Of a DNA stretch of 64,000 nt, positions 7,201-15,936 are shown piece by piece (the first letter of the stretch is position 1; every line of letters begins with the position of its first letter). The DNA is from Flavobacteriales bacterium. GTDB lineage: Bacteria > Bacteroidota > Bacteroidia > Flavobacteriales > TMED113. The notes under the pieces were generated by a model. That model saw only the letters and a list, made by a program, of their open reading frames with translations, did not search any database and was not told the DNA's origin. The translations under genes and the position numbers were made by a program. The DNA is taken from contig PBGD01000007.1 of assembly GCA_002718895.1 (NCBI GenBank), positions 1 through 64,000 of the forward strand, given 5' to 3'.

Positions 7201-8451
7201 TTAAATGTAAATTTTTAAAATATCTTTAAATTGCGTGGTGTAACAAGGAGATAGTTTCGCTCTTTCTGTAGACCAAAGTTGTTCATAGCCCTGTAAACCA
7301 ACTCTAATTTTATTTTTCCCCATTGATGAATTAATTGCATCTATAGAATCCATTAATTTTGTGCGCTTTTTTCTATCAATATTATCAAATAAAGATATTT
7401 GAGAGTATTCTTTTTTAATAATTTTATGTACAACTACCCCCGCTTTTTTATATTTTTTGTTAGCATCATAAATTAATTTCAGCGCTCTATTAGCTTGACT
7501 TATTATTTCTAAACTATCATTTGTAGCAGTATCAAATTCCAGACTAACACTAGGACAATGTTGACCTTGATTAATGTTAAAACGATTGGTCATTAAAAAA
7601 ACAGATATTTTAGAACAACAACTATTTTCTTTACGCAATTTATATGCGCAATCACTTGCAAAACTGCTAATTGCATCCTGTAGTACATTAAAGTTTTGTA
7701 TTTCCACCTTAAAAGAGCGGGATGTACAAATGCTTTTTTTTTGTTTTTTTTGGGGATTTAAACTATAACAATTTTCACCGTATAGTTCTTTTTGTAGTTT
7801 TACTGCATTTGAAGAAAAATGCTTTTTTATCCAAGTACTTTTGCAACTACGAAATTCAAGAGCTGTATTTATGTTTGCTTGTTTTAGTTTTTTAGAAAAC
7901 CTTTTACCAATTCCCCATAAATTTTCTATAGGGAATCTGTTTAAGATGTGTTTAATTGCGTATTCATCTTGTAAAATAAACACATTTTTTTTTGCATGAT
8001 TTTTTGCAACATGATTTGCTACTTTAGCTAGTGATTTTGTTTTAGCTATTCCAATAGAAATTGGTATACCAGTCCACTTTTGAACTTTATTTTTAATATA
8101 AGTAGCTCTCTCATAATTTATATGTCTTGAAAAATCTAAAAATGCTTCGTCTATCGAATATATTTCTATTATTGGAATTTCCGTTTTTAATGTATCCATA
8201 ACACGCTTAGAAAGATCTCCGTAGAGACAAAAATTAGAAGAGAATGTGCTCACATTATTTTCGCAAATTATTTTTTTTATTTGAAAAGCGGGTTGTCCCA
8301 TTTTAATCCCTAATGACTTAGCTTCATTACTTCTTGCAATTACACAGCCATCATTGTTAGATAAAACTACAATGGGTTTATTTATAAGTCTTGGATTAAA
8401 AACTCTTTCGCACGATGCATAAAAATTATTACAGTCAGCCAGCCCTATCAT
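7201..8451 (-). CDS. umuC: UmuC, Y-family DNA polymerase V catalytic subunit
   Basis: A 416-residue protein of typical UmuC length. The first catalytic Asp is in MIGLADCNNFYASCE (D6), and the Asp-Glu pair in YSIDEAFLDF (D101/E102). The helix-hairpin-helix region (NLWGIGKRFSKKLKQ) and the C-terminal little-finger domain follow. It performs translesion DNA synthesis together with processed UmuD. The start overlaps the end of umuD by four bases (8448-8451), so translation is coupled. Confidence 0.93.
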   Translation of the reverse strand: MIGLADCNNFYASCERVFNPRLINKPIVVLSNNDGCVIARSNEAKSLGIKMGQPAFQIKKIICENNVSTFSSNFCLYGDLSKRVMDTLKTEIPIIEIYSIDEAFLDFSRHINYERATYIKNKVQKWTGIPISIGIAKTKSLAKVANHVAKNHAKKNVFILQDEYAIKHILNRFPIENLWGIGKRFSKKLKQANINTALEFRSCKSTWIKKHFSSNAVKLQKELYGENCYSLNPQKKQKKSICTSRSFKVEIQNFNVLQDAISSFASDCAYKLRKENSCCSKISVFLMTNRFNINQGQHCPSVSLEFDTATNDSLEIISQANRALKLIYDANKKYKKAGVVVHKIIKKEYSQISLFDNIDRKKRTKLMDSIDAINSSMGKNKIRVGLQGYEQLWSTERAKLSPCYTTQFKDILKIYI

Positions 8452-8867
8452 ATAAAACGATGAATTGCATGAGTTACTACACCAAAAATTTCTAATTTCA
8501 TATCTTCATTAATTTCAATGGCTGGATAATTTTCATTTTCGGCATATAAAAACATTTTTGTGTTTATTTTTTTAATACGCTTGACAGTAAATTCTCCGTC
8601 TATGTGTGCCACTACTATACAATTATTAATAATTTCTAATGACCTATCTACTATAAGTAAGTCTCCATCAATAATTCCAGCTCCCTTCATACTATCCCCA
8701 ACTACACGCACATAATATGTTGACGTAGGATTGTCTATTAAAAGATTATTTAAGTCAATTTCATTATCTATATAATCTTCTGCAGGTGAAGGAAAACCAG
8801 CAGAAACACCACCTTCAAAATATGGAATTTTTAACTTATTAGTCTTACTAAAATTATATATTTTCAA
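8448..8867 (-). CDS. umuD: UmuD, LexA-like self-cleaving subunit of DNA polymerase V
   Basis: A 139-residue S24-family protein. The self-cleavage site is the Ala23-Gly24 bond in GVSAGFPSPAEDY. The Ser-Lys dyad is S59 (VVGDSMKG) and K96 (GEFTVKRI), almost exactly as in E. coli UmuD (S60/K97). Cleavage of the N-terminal arm after RecA filament formation activates the polymerase. First gene of umuD-umuC and probably the DUF1772-like gene. No LexA site could be identified; LexA operators in Bacteroidota are poorly defined. Confidence 0.93.
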   Translation of the reverse strand: MKIYNFSKTNKLKIPYFEGGVSAGFPSPAEDYIDNEIDLNNLLIDNPTSTYYVRVVGDSMKGAGIIDGDLLIVDRSLEIINNCIVVAHIDGEFTVKRIKKINTKMFLYAENENYPAIEINEDMKLEIFGVVTHAIHRFI

Positions 8868-8912
8868 TTGATTATTCTATACAGGTTTTTGAATTTTCTT
8901 GTTCGCTCACAT

Positions 8913-8920
8913 CAAATATA
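8913..8920 (-). promoter_or_regulatory. -7 element TATATTTG of the umuDC operon
   Basis: TATATTTG on the minus strand ends 45 bases before the umuD ATG. No clear -33 TTTG was found at the right distance. The short leader could hold an operator but contains no strong palindrome. Confidence 0.4.
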
Positions 8921-9007
8921 ATTCTTTTTAAAATTTAATTGATAGTAAAACATCAAATTGGAAAAAGTCCTTATTTTTATTTGATTTTAAAACTAAAAAT
9001 TATTAGT

Positions 9008-9373
9008 GTGACCTTAAAGTTGTGTACCATTTTAATCATGTCCTTTTTTTATATAATCATGGGCCTTAAGCACTTATTTGACCATGAGTATTTTTTACCT
9101 ATGATGCCAAAAGCTATACCTCAACATAAACTATTAATATATATAAGTGGTGTGTGTGAAATTATTTTAGGTTGTTCATTATTATTGCCTTCACTTAGAA
9201 TTTATGCAGCTTATGGAATTATGATTTTACTTACACTAATATTTCCGGCTAACATCTATGTTTCTATTAATAATATAGCCAGGAAGCAAATGAAAATAAG
9301 TAGAAGGGGCTCTATTATTAGGTTATTTTTTCAACCAGTATTAATATTAATTGCTTATTGGCACTCATTTTAA
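9008..9373 (+). CDS. DoxX-like membrane protein
   Basis: About 121 residues with four hydrophobic segments. The pattern MSFFYIIMGLKHLFDHEYFLPMMP (first helix, then a Gly-x-x-His turn and a proline-rich loop) and SGVCEIILGCSLLLP are typical of the DoxX family. The start is uncertain: the frame opens at a TTG at 8939, but the GTG at 9008 gives a normal first helix, and an ATG at 9038 would cut into it. The family's role is poorly known. The 3' end overlaps the convergent dehydrogenase gene by nine bases. Confidence 0.65.
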   Translation: MTLKLCTILIMSFFYIIMGLKHLFDHEYFLPMMPKAIPQHKLLIYISGVCEIILGCSLLLPSLRIYAAYGIMILLTLIFPANIYVSINNIARKQMKISRRGSIIRLFFQPVLILIAYWHSF

Positions 9374-10006
9374 CTTAGACAGCCCCCCATCTACACCTAT
9401 AGTTTGACCTGTTATCCAACTTGCCTTATCAGATAGTAGAAAAGCTATTAAGTTGGATAAATCTTCTGTCTCCCCAATTTTTTTTAAAGGATGTCTATCT
9501 GCAAGTGTTTGTCTCTTGAGATCAGAGTTAATTAATCTTTCGGATAGTTTTGTTGCCGTTATAGATGGAGCAATGCAGTTCAATCTTATTTTTGGGGCCC
9601 ATTCAGCAGCCAAACTTCTGGTTAATGCCTCTACACTTGCTTTACACATAGAAATTGATGTGTGAAATGGCATACCTATATTTGCTGCAATTGAGCTTAT
9701 AGTTACAACAGCGGAATTTTCAACAAATGATTTTTGGTAAAATTGTAACACATTAATTAATCCAATCACGTTAACTTGATAATCATATTGAAAATCTTCT
9801 AGTTTAAAATTAGAAAAAGGCTTTAGATTAATTGTACCAGGGAAGTAAACAAGACCACATAAGTTTTCAATAGGGGGGAATGTGTTAGTATTCATAACAT
9901 CAAAATCAGATGTTTTAGAACTTAAGCAGATAAATTCAAAATTTGTTTCTTGAATTAATTTTTTTGCTACGTCACTATTAGATCCTATTAGAGCCACTTT
10001 TTTCAT
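9365..10006 (-). CDS. Short-chain dehydrogenase/reductase lacking the catalytic Tyr
   Basis: A 213-residue SDR. The nucleotide-binding loop is ALIGSNSDVAKKL, the catalytic-type Ser is in VVTISSIAAN (S104/S105), and the C-terminal part is typical (LNCIAPSIT, ASWITGQTIGVDGG). In place of YxxxK it has ISMCK (I118-K122), so the general-acid Tyr is missing while the Lys remains. A related SDR group with HTSIxxxK is known to me, so this is probably a lineage feature rather than an error. The substrate is unknown. It lies 35 bases downstream of the exported-protein gene at 10042 on the same strand. Confidence 0.75.
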   Translation of the reverse strand: MKKVALIGSNSDVAKKLIQETNFEFICLSSKTSDFDVMNTNTFPPIENLCGLVYFPGTINLKPFSNFKLEDFQYDYQVNVIGLINVLQFYQKSFVENSAVVTISSIAANIGMPFHTSISMCKASVEALTRSLAAEWAPKIRLNCIAPSITATKLSERLINSDLKRQTLADRHPLKKIGETEDLSNLIAFLLSDKASWITGQTIGVDGGLSKLK

Positions 10007-10041
10007 ATGTAAGTTTTATTTTATTAATTATGATGTTCAAT

Positions 10042-10644
10042 TTAGAATAAAAAAAGTGATGAATCCAAAGGTTCTACTAAAATTTTCACAGCTTTAGTTA
10101 TAACTACCAAATTTTCCTCCTTAGACTCTGTTGTAAATTCCAAAGGTAAACCATGATTTTTAAATTCATCTCTACCATTGATTTCAAAGGTTAAAAATCC
10201 TTTAGTGCTTGTGGAGTCATCTTCTAATGAAAAACTGACACAATTATATCCGAGAATTACTTTTCTACTTTTTCCTAATTCAATGTTATTTAATTTTTTT
10301 TCTTTTGGCTCTATCCTTTCAATTAATTGATCCTCTACCAAGCTGTCATTTACAATGGTACGTGTTTTAATCCAGCTTTTAGAAAACTGGTCACTAGTTA
10401 TCATGGTAGTTGAATTAATAATTTCTTCACCAAATATTTTAGTGTTTAATTCAATCTCATTTCTAAGACCTAATTTAGAGTGATACTCTGTTAAATTTGT
10501 GGGTAAATGTTTTTTAAACATCTTCATTTTAAATGGAACTTTTTTGTATTCCATAGAATATGAGATTTTAATCTGGCTAGTTTCATCAGGTATTTGACCA
10601 AAAATGTAGGCTGGAAAAATTAAAATAAAAAACAGATGTTTCAT
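10042..10644 (-). CDS. Hypothetical exported protein, DUF4412-like
   Basis: A 200-residue protein with signal peptide MKHLFFILIFPAYIFGQ. The mature part is a series of beta-strands; the segment RKVILGYNCVSFSLEDDSTSTKG resembles the core of DUF4412/GLPGLI-type periplasmic proteins of Bacteroidota, a loose match. No catalytic motif. TATATTTA, one base off the -7 consensus, lies just upstream. It is followed on the same strand by the SDR gene. Function unknown. Confidence 0.6.
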   Translation of the reverse strand: MKHLFFILIFPAYIFGQIPDETSQIKISYSMEYKKVPFKMKMFKKHLPTNLTEYHSKLGLRNEIELNTKIFGEEIINSTTMITSDQFSKSWIKTRTIVNDSLVEDQLIERIEPKEKKLNNIELGKSRKVILGYNCVSFSLEDDSTSTKGFLTFEINGRDEFKNHGLPLEFTTESKEENLVVITKAVKILVEPLDSSLFLF

Positions 10645-10737
10645 AATTTAAATATACACCATTTAACTATTGACATAGTTAGTTTGGTACCATTTTTGAT
10701 TATACATTATATATATCAAACTTTAAATACTTAGAAA

Positions 10738-10869
10738 ATGAAAAATATTTACAGCAAAAAAATAGAACTAGGTATATATTATACCTATGATTTAAAAAGA
10801 AAAAAAATATATGATTTAAAAAGTTTACAAGAAGATTTTAATTTAATTGTAAAAAAACTTAAATCTTAA
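10738..10869 (+). CDS. Small basic hypothetical protein
   Basis: A 43-residue frame, ATG at 10738, stop TAA at 10867-10869. The peptide begins MKNIYSKKIELGIYYTYD and ends LNLIVKKLKS; YYTYDLKRKKIYDLKSLQEDF has the look of a conserved small protein with a beta-hairpin then a helix, but I cannot place it in a family. It lies with a second small frame in an otherwise empty 540-base gap. Codon use is ordinary for the window. Could be spurious. Confidence 0.4.
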   Translation: MKNIYSKKIELGIYYTYDLKRKKIYDLKSLQEDFNLIVKKLKS

Positions 10870-10971
10870 CTTTATTCTAAAATAGATAGTTTAATTCTAT
10901 ATTTACATTAGAATTAATGCAATTTCTTAATTCATTATTGCGTTAATAATTTAATCATAAAACTTTTAAAC

Positions 10972-11130
10972 ATGAAAATAATAGACCCTGCATACTTGCG
11001 CAAAAAAATAAATAAACTCAACAAAAAAATTCACAGAGCAGAAAATCAGGGTGTAGATAATAAGGTTTGGTGGCGAAAAATAAAATTAGATAAATTAAAA
11101 TATAGATTAAAAAAAATGTTAAATCGCTAA
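10972..11130 (+). CDS. Small basic helical protein
   Basis: A 52-residue frame (start MKIIDPAYLRKKINKL, end KMLNR) rich in Lys, Arg and Leu, with a predicted helical hairpin interrupted at ENQGVDNKVWW. Its spacing recalls YdcH-like (DUF465) helical hairpins, but the match is loose. It lies 102 bases after the 43-residue frame on the same strand and converges with the CotH-like gene ending at 11185. Possibly nucleic-acid binding given its charge, but that is only inference. Confidence 0.45.
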   Translation: MKIIDPAYLRKKINKLNKKIHRAENQGVDNKVWWRKIKLDKLKYRLKKMLNR

Positions 11131-11184
11131 ATCATCCAACTATTTCAATTTTTTTAAGGCTAGCAGAATTAGTTTATGACTCAA

Positions 11185-13302
11185 TTATCGCTTAACTATT
11201 TCTATAGTTGTATCCTCTTTAAGGTCAAAAGTTAATTCAGTTTTATATATTTTTTTATTATTGATTTTAAAATAAGTAAAATTAGGACATGTTTCATCAA
11301 TAATTTTTATTGTGTATTCTATTCCTGAAAAGTACTCTCCCAGAAAGTCACCCTGAAGACTTAAACTATTTAAATTAAAAGAACATTCTGACAGAATTTT
11401 AATTGTATACACGGATTTAATTTGAAAATATTTTTTTAATTGTTTTTTTATATTTTCAGGTCTTTTATTAAAAAATGTATACATCTTTTTAAGATTTAAT
11501 CTTTCCCATTTTTTAATTATTTTTTCATTGGTCCCAAAGTATTTTTTAGAGTCATATTTTTTAAGCAGTCGAGGCATTTCTGGCTCAATTTTTTTTTGGA
11601 AATCTAATGCTGCTGAGAATATATTTTCTGGCTTTAGAAGGGTGTTTAATAGATCCATATACCTTGTCAAAAAGGTCTCCTTAATGTGGGTATTTGATAA
11701 GAAAACCAAAAACTCTTTATTAGAAGCTTCTTGCAATAAATACTCGAACATATCGTGTTCATACATATTATTTTTTTTAGACCCGATTCCTGCATCTAAA
11801 TCAACTAATAAGTATTTCCATTTTGTGTTTTTTTCTGAATTCCAGAACATAGAGTTATTAGGAATCCAATCTAGGTTTGCAGCATAAGTTTGCGTAATAT
11901 AGTAGTCAGTCCAATTTTTTATATCAAAATGACCTATAGCTCTTTCAGTTTCTAAAGGAGAATTTTTAATTGATAATTTCTTTATCTTTTCCCTAAGCTC
12001 AATGTATGATTTATTGTTGCCAATTATTTCTACGCCCCATAGTTTTAATAATGAATAATTATCGTCTCTACCAAAAGACTCTTCAAAATATGTTTTGTTG
12101 TATCTTTCTCTAAGATGTAATAAACCATAATACTCTCCATTAATAAAAACAACACATGGTTGTGCTGCTTGAAAATCTACATTAATTTTAGGGCCTAAAT
12201 AATTCTGAAAAAAGGCGTCTCTAAAATGAACTTTCAATGCATCTTGTCCTGAGTTTCGAAGTATAATTTCTGAAAATTCATCACTTTTTTTATTCTTAAA
12301 TGGTTGAAATTTAAAATTATCATTTTTATTATTTGCAATGAGCCTAATTGATTTTAGGGCACTTGTTTTTGAATAATTGCCGTGAATTTTAATTTTAACC
12401 TTTTCTTTTAAAAGAGCTTTTTTGTCTTCATTAAAGTATTCGGCAAACGCTGCAAGTTTTATGTTTTTCCAGTAATTAGCGCCTTTATAAGGGAATGTGT
12501 CTTCTGCAGAAAACCCTTTTTTCATAATGCCAATTGTATCATTCCAAATAGAATTACTATCTGCAATTATAGAGACTATAGGTAGTTGGGTTTTTTCATT
12601 AACAAATAATGATAAGTGCTTGTTTTTACTTTCAAATTCTCCTACAATAAACTTGGCTTTTATAGTGATATTTTCTTTCACTATTAAGCTGTCTTTAAAT
12701 TGCTCTGAGTTTTTGTTTGGATTCGATCCATCTGTTGTAAAATACATTGGAATGCTAGATAAAGTTGGATCTATTTTTAGAGTTACAGAATTATTATAAA
12801 ATCCTGATTCTAAATTGAATTTAGGTTTTTTTAATCTTACAATACTTGCATTATTAGTTTTTCCCATACTTCTAGATGACATTGGAACAATCAGTTTATT
12901 CCCATCTGGGAATCTTCCACAGTATGGTCTATTATTCAATTTTTTTAAATGAAAATCATCAACAATTTCGCCATTAATATTGAGTTGAATACTTATTTCT
13001 TTGGAATTAGTGGGAGTATCTACTTTTGCAAAAAACCAATCTTTCGCTTTTAATTTTGTTAACTCTTCAAGTATTATTTTTTTTGAATTTATTAATATAA
13101 AAGCAGAGTCAATATTAATATCAAAATTACGAGAATTGAATATTTCTATATATTCTAATTGATTTGGAATTTCTTCAATAAATGATAATTCATTTATAAA
13201 AACACCGTAGTGATTCTGAGAAAATTTATTGGTGTTTTTTTTAGTTCCTATTGTACAACTACATATTAAAATACATATAATAAACACGTAACATCCCCTC
13301 AT
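11185..13302 (-). CDS. CotH-family lipoprotein with lamin-tail and chitobiase-like domains
   Basis: A 705-residue protein with a lipoprotein signal ending at ILICSC. In order: a lamin-tail-like domain (about 32-120, GVFINELSF ... YIEIFN), a chitobiase/hexosaminidase C-terminal-like domain (about 160-230, SIPMYFTTDGSNPN), the CotH domain (about 240-590), and a C-terminal beta-rich part (about 630-705). CotH motifs: LPIVSIIADS, KIKIHGNYSKTSALKS, SGQDALKVHFRDA, FINGEYYGLLHLRERYN and VDLDAGIG with D501/D503. The architecture is common in Bacteroidota. Its ATG overlaps the stop of the 876-residue CotH-like gene by four bases, so two CotH-like proteins are made from one coupled message. Confidence 0.8.
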   Translation of the reverse strand: MRGCYVFIICILICSCTIGTKKNTNKFSQNHYGVFINELSFIEEIPNQLEYIEIFNSRNFDINIDSAFILINSKKIILEELTKLKAKDWFFAKVDTPTNSKEISIQLNINGEIVDDFHLKKLNNRPYCGRFPDGNKLIVPMSSRSMGKTNNASIVRLKKPKFNLESGFYNNSVTLKIDPTLSSIPMYFTTDGSNPNKNSEQFKDSLIVKENITIKAKFIVGEFESKNKHLSLFVNEKTQLPIVSIIADSNSIWNDTIGIMKKGFSAEDTFPYKGANYWKNIKLAAFAEYFNEDKKALLKEKVKIKIHGNYSKTSALKSIRLIANNKNDNFKFQPFKNKKSDEFSEIILRNSGQDALKVHFRDAFFQNYLGPKINVDFQAAQPCVVFINGEYYGLLHLRERYNKTYFEESFGRDDNYSLLKLWGVEIIGNNKSYIELREKIKKLSIKNSPLETERAIGHFDIKNWTDYYITQTYAANLDWIPNNSMFWNSEKNTKWKYLLVDLDAGIGSKKNNMYEHDMFEYLLQEASNKEFLVFLSNTHIKETFLTRYMDLLNTLLKPENIFSAALDFQKKIEPEMPRLLKKYDSKKYFGTNEKIIKKWERLNLKKMYTFFNKRPENIKKQLKKYFQIKSVYTIKILSECSFNLNSLSLQGDFLGEYFSGIEYTIKIIDETCPNFTYFKINNKKIYKTELTFDLKEDTTIEIVKR

Positions 13303-15929
13303 GATCTAATCATTTTTTTAACAATTATTATTAAAAACATTATTAATAGAATATAACTTAAACCTTTATATTTATTAGAATTCTGCACAGAATTTATTAA
13401 ATAATTTGGGCCAATTATTTCAAATTTTTTATGTGAATTATCTAATTCTGAAACCGTAATGTTTTCAATATTTAGTTTTTCGTTTGGAAATAAAATGCGT
13501 TGATTTACACAATTCCAAATGATTTTTTTATTATCAAATATTTGTAAACCCTTTAAATCAATTGGGTACGGTGCATTTGATGTTAGGTATATGCTTGTCC
13601 CATTTTTTTCAGTAAATAATTTATATGGAAATTTCTTATTAGCTTTAATAAATTCAACATGTTTATTGACAAAAGTATTATTAAACATTTCATTTTCTGA
13701 TACCGCACTTACAAGATTAGGATTTTCAATAATTATAGGATGAGCATTATTTATGTAGTAATTATTATTTAATTTAATCATACCACTTCCCTCTATCCCT
13801 ACTCCTTTTTTGCAAGTCACAATAAGATTATTCTTCACCTGATTATTCATGGATGTGCTATCAATAGTCAACGAAATCCCTTTATCTTTAGAATTAATAA
13901 TTGTATTATTAAACACCTGTATTTGCTTGCCCCAATTCAGGTCAATACCATCATCTGCAGAATTAGTAATAAAGTTATTGTATATTTTAAGATCTTGACA
14001 TTTAGTTCCTTCAATAGCATCAGCTATTCCAATAATTGTATTTTTACTAACATCACCAGAGCAGTCTAACATAAGTACACCTTCACCTGAATTATTTTCA
14101 AAATAATTATTTATTATTGTAACAGGACAATGGTTGAAGCTCACAGACTCTCTGACAAAATTATCAGTGGCTTTACATTTTATCATTTTTGCTTCTCCTC
14201 TTATTTGGCGAATTATAGATTTCCATTTTACTTGTGAAAAATCACAGTATTCTAATTCTAGATCTCCTTCAGAATATATTCCTGACCAAAATAATTCTTC
14301 TCTATGACATTGAATCTTAATAAGATTATTTTTATCACCATGTATTTTTAAACTACCGTAATTTAAAATCTGGCAATTTGGATAAACATAAATCTCACTT
14401 TTCCCTTTAACAATTAATTTGCCAGATTTTTCAATTTTGAGGTCTTGAGGAATTACAATTACTTTATTTTCAAGAACAACCTTGTCATTAATAGTCCCTG
14501 TTAAGAAGTGTGCTTCTCCGACATTAAAAAAACTTCTTGTGTTGTGACCATTTGTTTTAGTCTGGCCATTTACGGCATTTATGTGCCAATAGTATTTCCC
14601 TTTGGGCAAAGAATATTTGAAAAAAGTATCTCTAATATTTTTAAATATATAAGTTTCTTTATTATCAAATAATTTACTTTCACTTATTTTCAAGTCATAT
14701 GAATTACATTTTTCATTTCCCACATAAGAGTTCCCCCAGGTTAATAAAATGGTGTCTTTAAAATGTTGGTTATAATTATTATACATTAAAAATGGTGTGG
14801 GGGTATTATTAATTTGATTTTTAACCTCTTTTGGTCGATTTATTATATAATTTTTAATTTTTTTAATTTCTTTTTCCCATTGTTTAAAGGAATTTACCTG
14901 GTCCGTTGTATCAAGATCTATATATTGATCTAAAGTAATTTTAAGTGAATCAATAATTGGATAAAGTACTTCTGGATTAAAAATATTTTCAGATATATTT
15001 TCAATTTCTTTTTTAATATCTTCAAAAATAACAGGATGTAAAAAAAGTTTTTTAATTAATGGGTTTTCTGGCATAGCCCCAGAAGACAAATTACTCCACG
15101 AGCAATAATCATATCTTAAAAACTCATTATATGAACTCATAGTTTTATCTAGGTCCCAAGGCAAGTAATACCATTTATTATCATCAATTATGTTGTGATA
15201 TAAAAAGTAATTATGATAGTAAGTGCTACCATTGCCAATTAATATATTTAGAGCAACAGATGATATCAAGTTTTGATAATTAAATTTATCTTTTATAAAC
15301 TCACGATATCTATATATCGGTGTATAATTGATTTGATCAATTAATTGCTTAAGATCTTGATTTCCCCAATTTATATTATTTTTTTTTTGCCAATAATAGT
15401 CCGCATCATCATACATTGACAAATTTGCATAATCTTTGCTAGCTTTATATAAGTTGCCATATGAACTTAAATTATTCCTTAATAGAAAACTATCATCTAC
15501 ATTTTCTACGTCTAAATAAATTCCTAAAAATTCGTCATTTAAAAATACAGCTTTGTGGGAGCAAGAAAACACAGGCACACTTATCATACTGTATAGTTGT
15601 GATGATAGTTGTTGGTGCATATATGATTTATCTAAATAGTCTGCATTTAGATTAATACTTTTATTTCCACTTTCAGTGGAAAATTTTATTTTAAGTGACT
15701 TTTTGTTAAATTTTCTTGATGAACTACCTCTAACCCTTACTTTTGAGTTGTACTTTCCTCCGTCATACTGCAACTCACAGTTTATGTAATTATCATCTAA
15801 ATAATTTAAGTAAATACCATTAAAATCTTCTGAATCACAATAAACAAATACCGAATCAATTTGTGAGCTAATTAAGTAGTTTGTAAAAAATAAAAACACA
15901 AAAATTATTCTTTTTAAATTTCGAGTCAT
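13299..15929 (-). CDS. CotH-family protein with beta-helix and C-terminal membrane anchor
   Basis: An 876-residue protein with signal peptide (MTRNLKRIIFVFLFFTNYLISSQ). The CotH domain spans about 25-375: KVRVRGSSSRKFNKKSLK (64-80), FLNDEFLGIYLDVENVD, and LPWDLDKTMS with D259/D261. A fibronectin/Ig-like stretch (about 380-465) precedes a right-handed beta-helix (about 490-720) with repeats such as NNYFENNSGEGV and NNFITNSADDGIDL. Near the end is a single hydrophobic helix followed by KKMIRS. A helix plus basic tail would anchor the C-terminus in the inner membrane, or act as a sorting signal. It is the middle gene of a three-gene operon, seven bases after the TIM-barrel-like gene. Confidence 0.8.
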   Translation of the reverse strand: MTRNLKRIIFVFLFFTNYLISSQIDSVFVYCDSEDFNGIYLNYLDDNYINCELQYDGGKYNSKVRVRGSSSRKFNKKSLKIKFSTESGNKSINLNADYLDKSYMHQQLSSQLYSMISVPVFSCSHKAVFLNDEFLGIYLDVENVDDSFLLRNNLSSYGNLYKASKDYANLSMYDDADYYWQKKNNINWGNQDLKQLIDQINYTPIYRYREFIKDKFNYQNLISSVALNILIGNGSTYYHNYFLYHNIIDDNKWYYLPWDLDKTMSSYNEFLRYDYCSWSNLSSGAMPENPLIKKLFLHPVIFEDIKKEIENISENIFNPEVLYPIIDSLKITLDQYIDLDTTDQVNSFKQWEKEIKKIKNYIINRPKEVKNQINNTPTPFLMYNNYNQHFKDTILLTWGNSYVGNEKCNSYDLKISESKLFDNKETYIFKNIRDTFFKYSLPKGKYYWHINAVNGQTKTNGHNTRSFFNVGEAHFLTGTINDKVVLENKVIVIPQDLKIEKSGKLIVKGKSEIYVYPNCQILNYGSLKIHGDKNNLIKIQCHREELFWSGIYSEGDLELEYCDFSQVKWKSIIRQIRGEAKMIKCKATDNFVRESVSFNHCPVTIINNYFENNSGEGVLMLDCSGDVSKNTIIGIADAIEGTKCQDLKIYNNFITNSADDGIDLNWGKQIQVFNNTIINSKDKGISLTIDSTSMNNQVKNNLIVTCKKGVGIEGSGMIKLNNNYYINNAHPIIIENPNLVSAVSENEMFNNTFVNKHVEFIKANKKFPYKLFTEKNGTSIYLTSNAPYPIDLKGLQIFDNKKIIWNCVNQRILFPNEKLNIENITVSELDNSHKKFEIIGPNYLINSVQNSNKYKGLSYILLIMFLIIIVKKMIRS

Positions 15930-15936
15930 TTTTTCA

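Noticed and set aside
11528-11887. Plus-strand open frame of 119 codons
   Set aside because: It lies fully antisense to the CotH domain of the 705-residue protein, whose motifs are clear.
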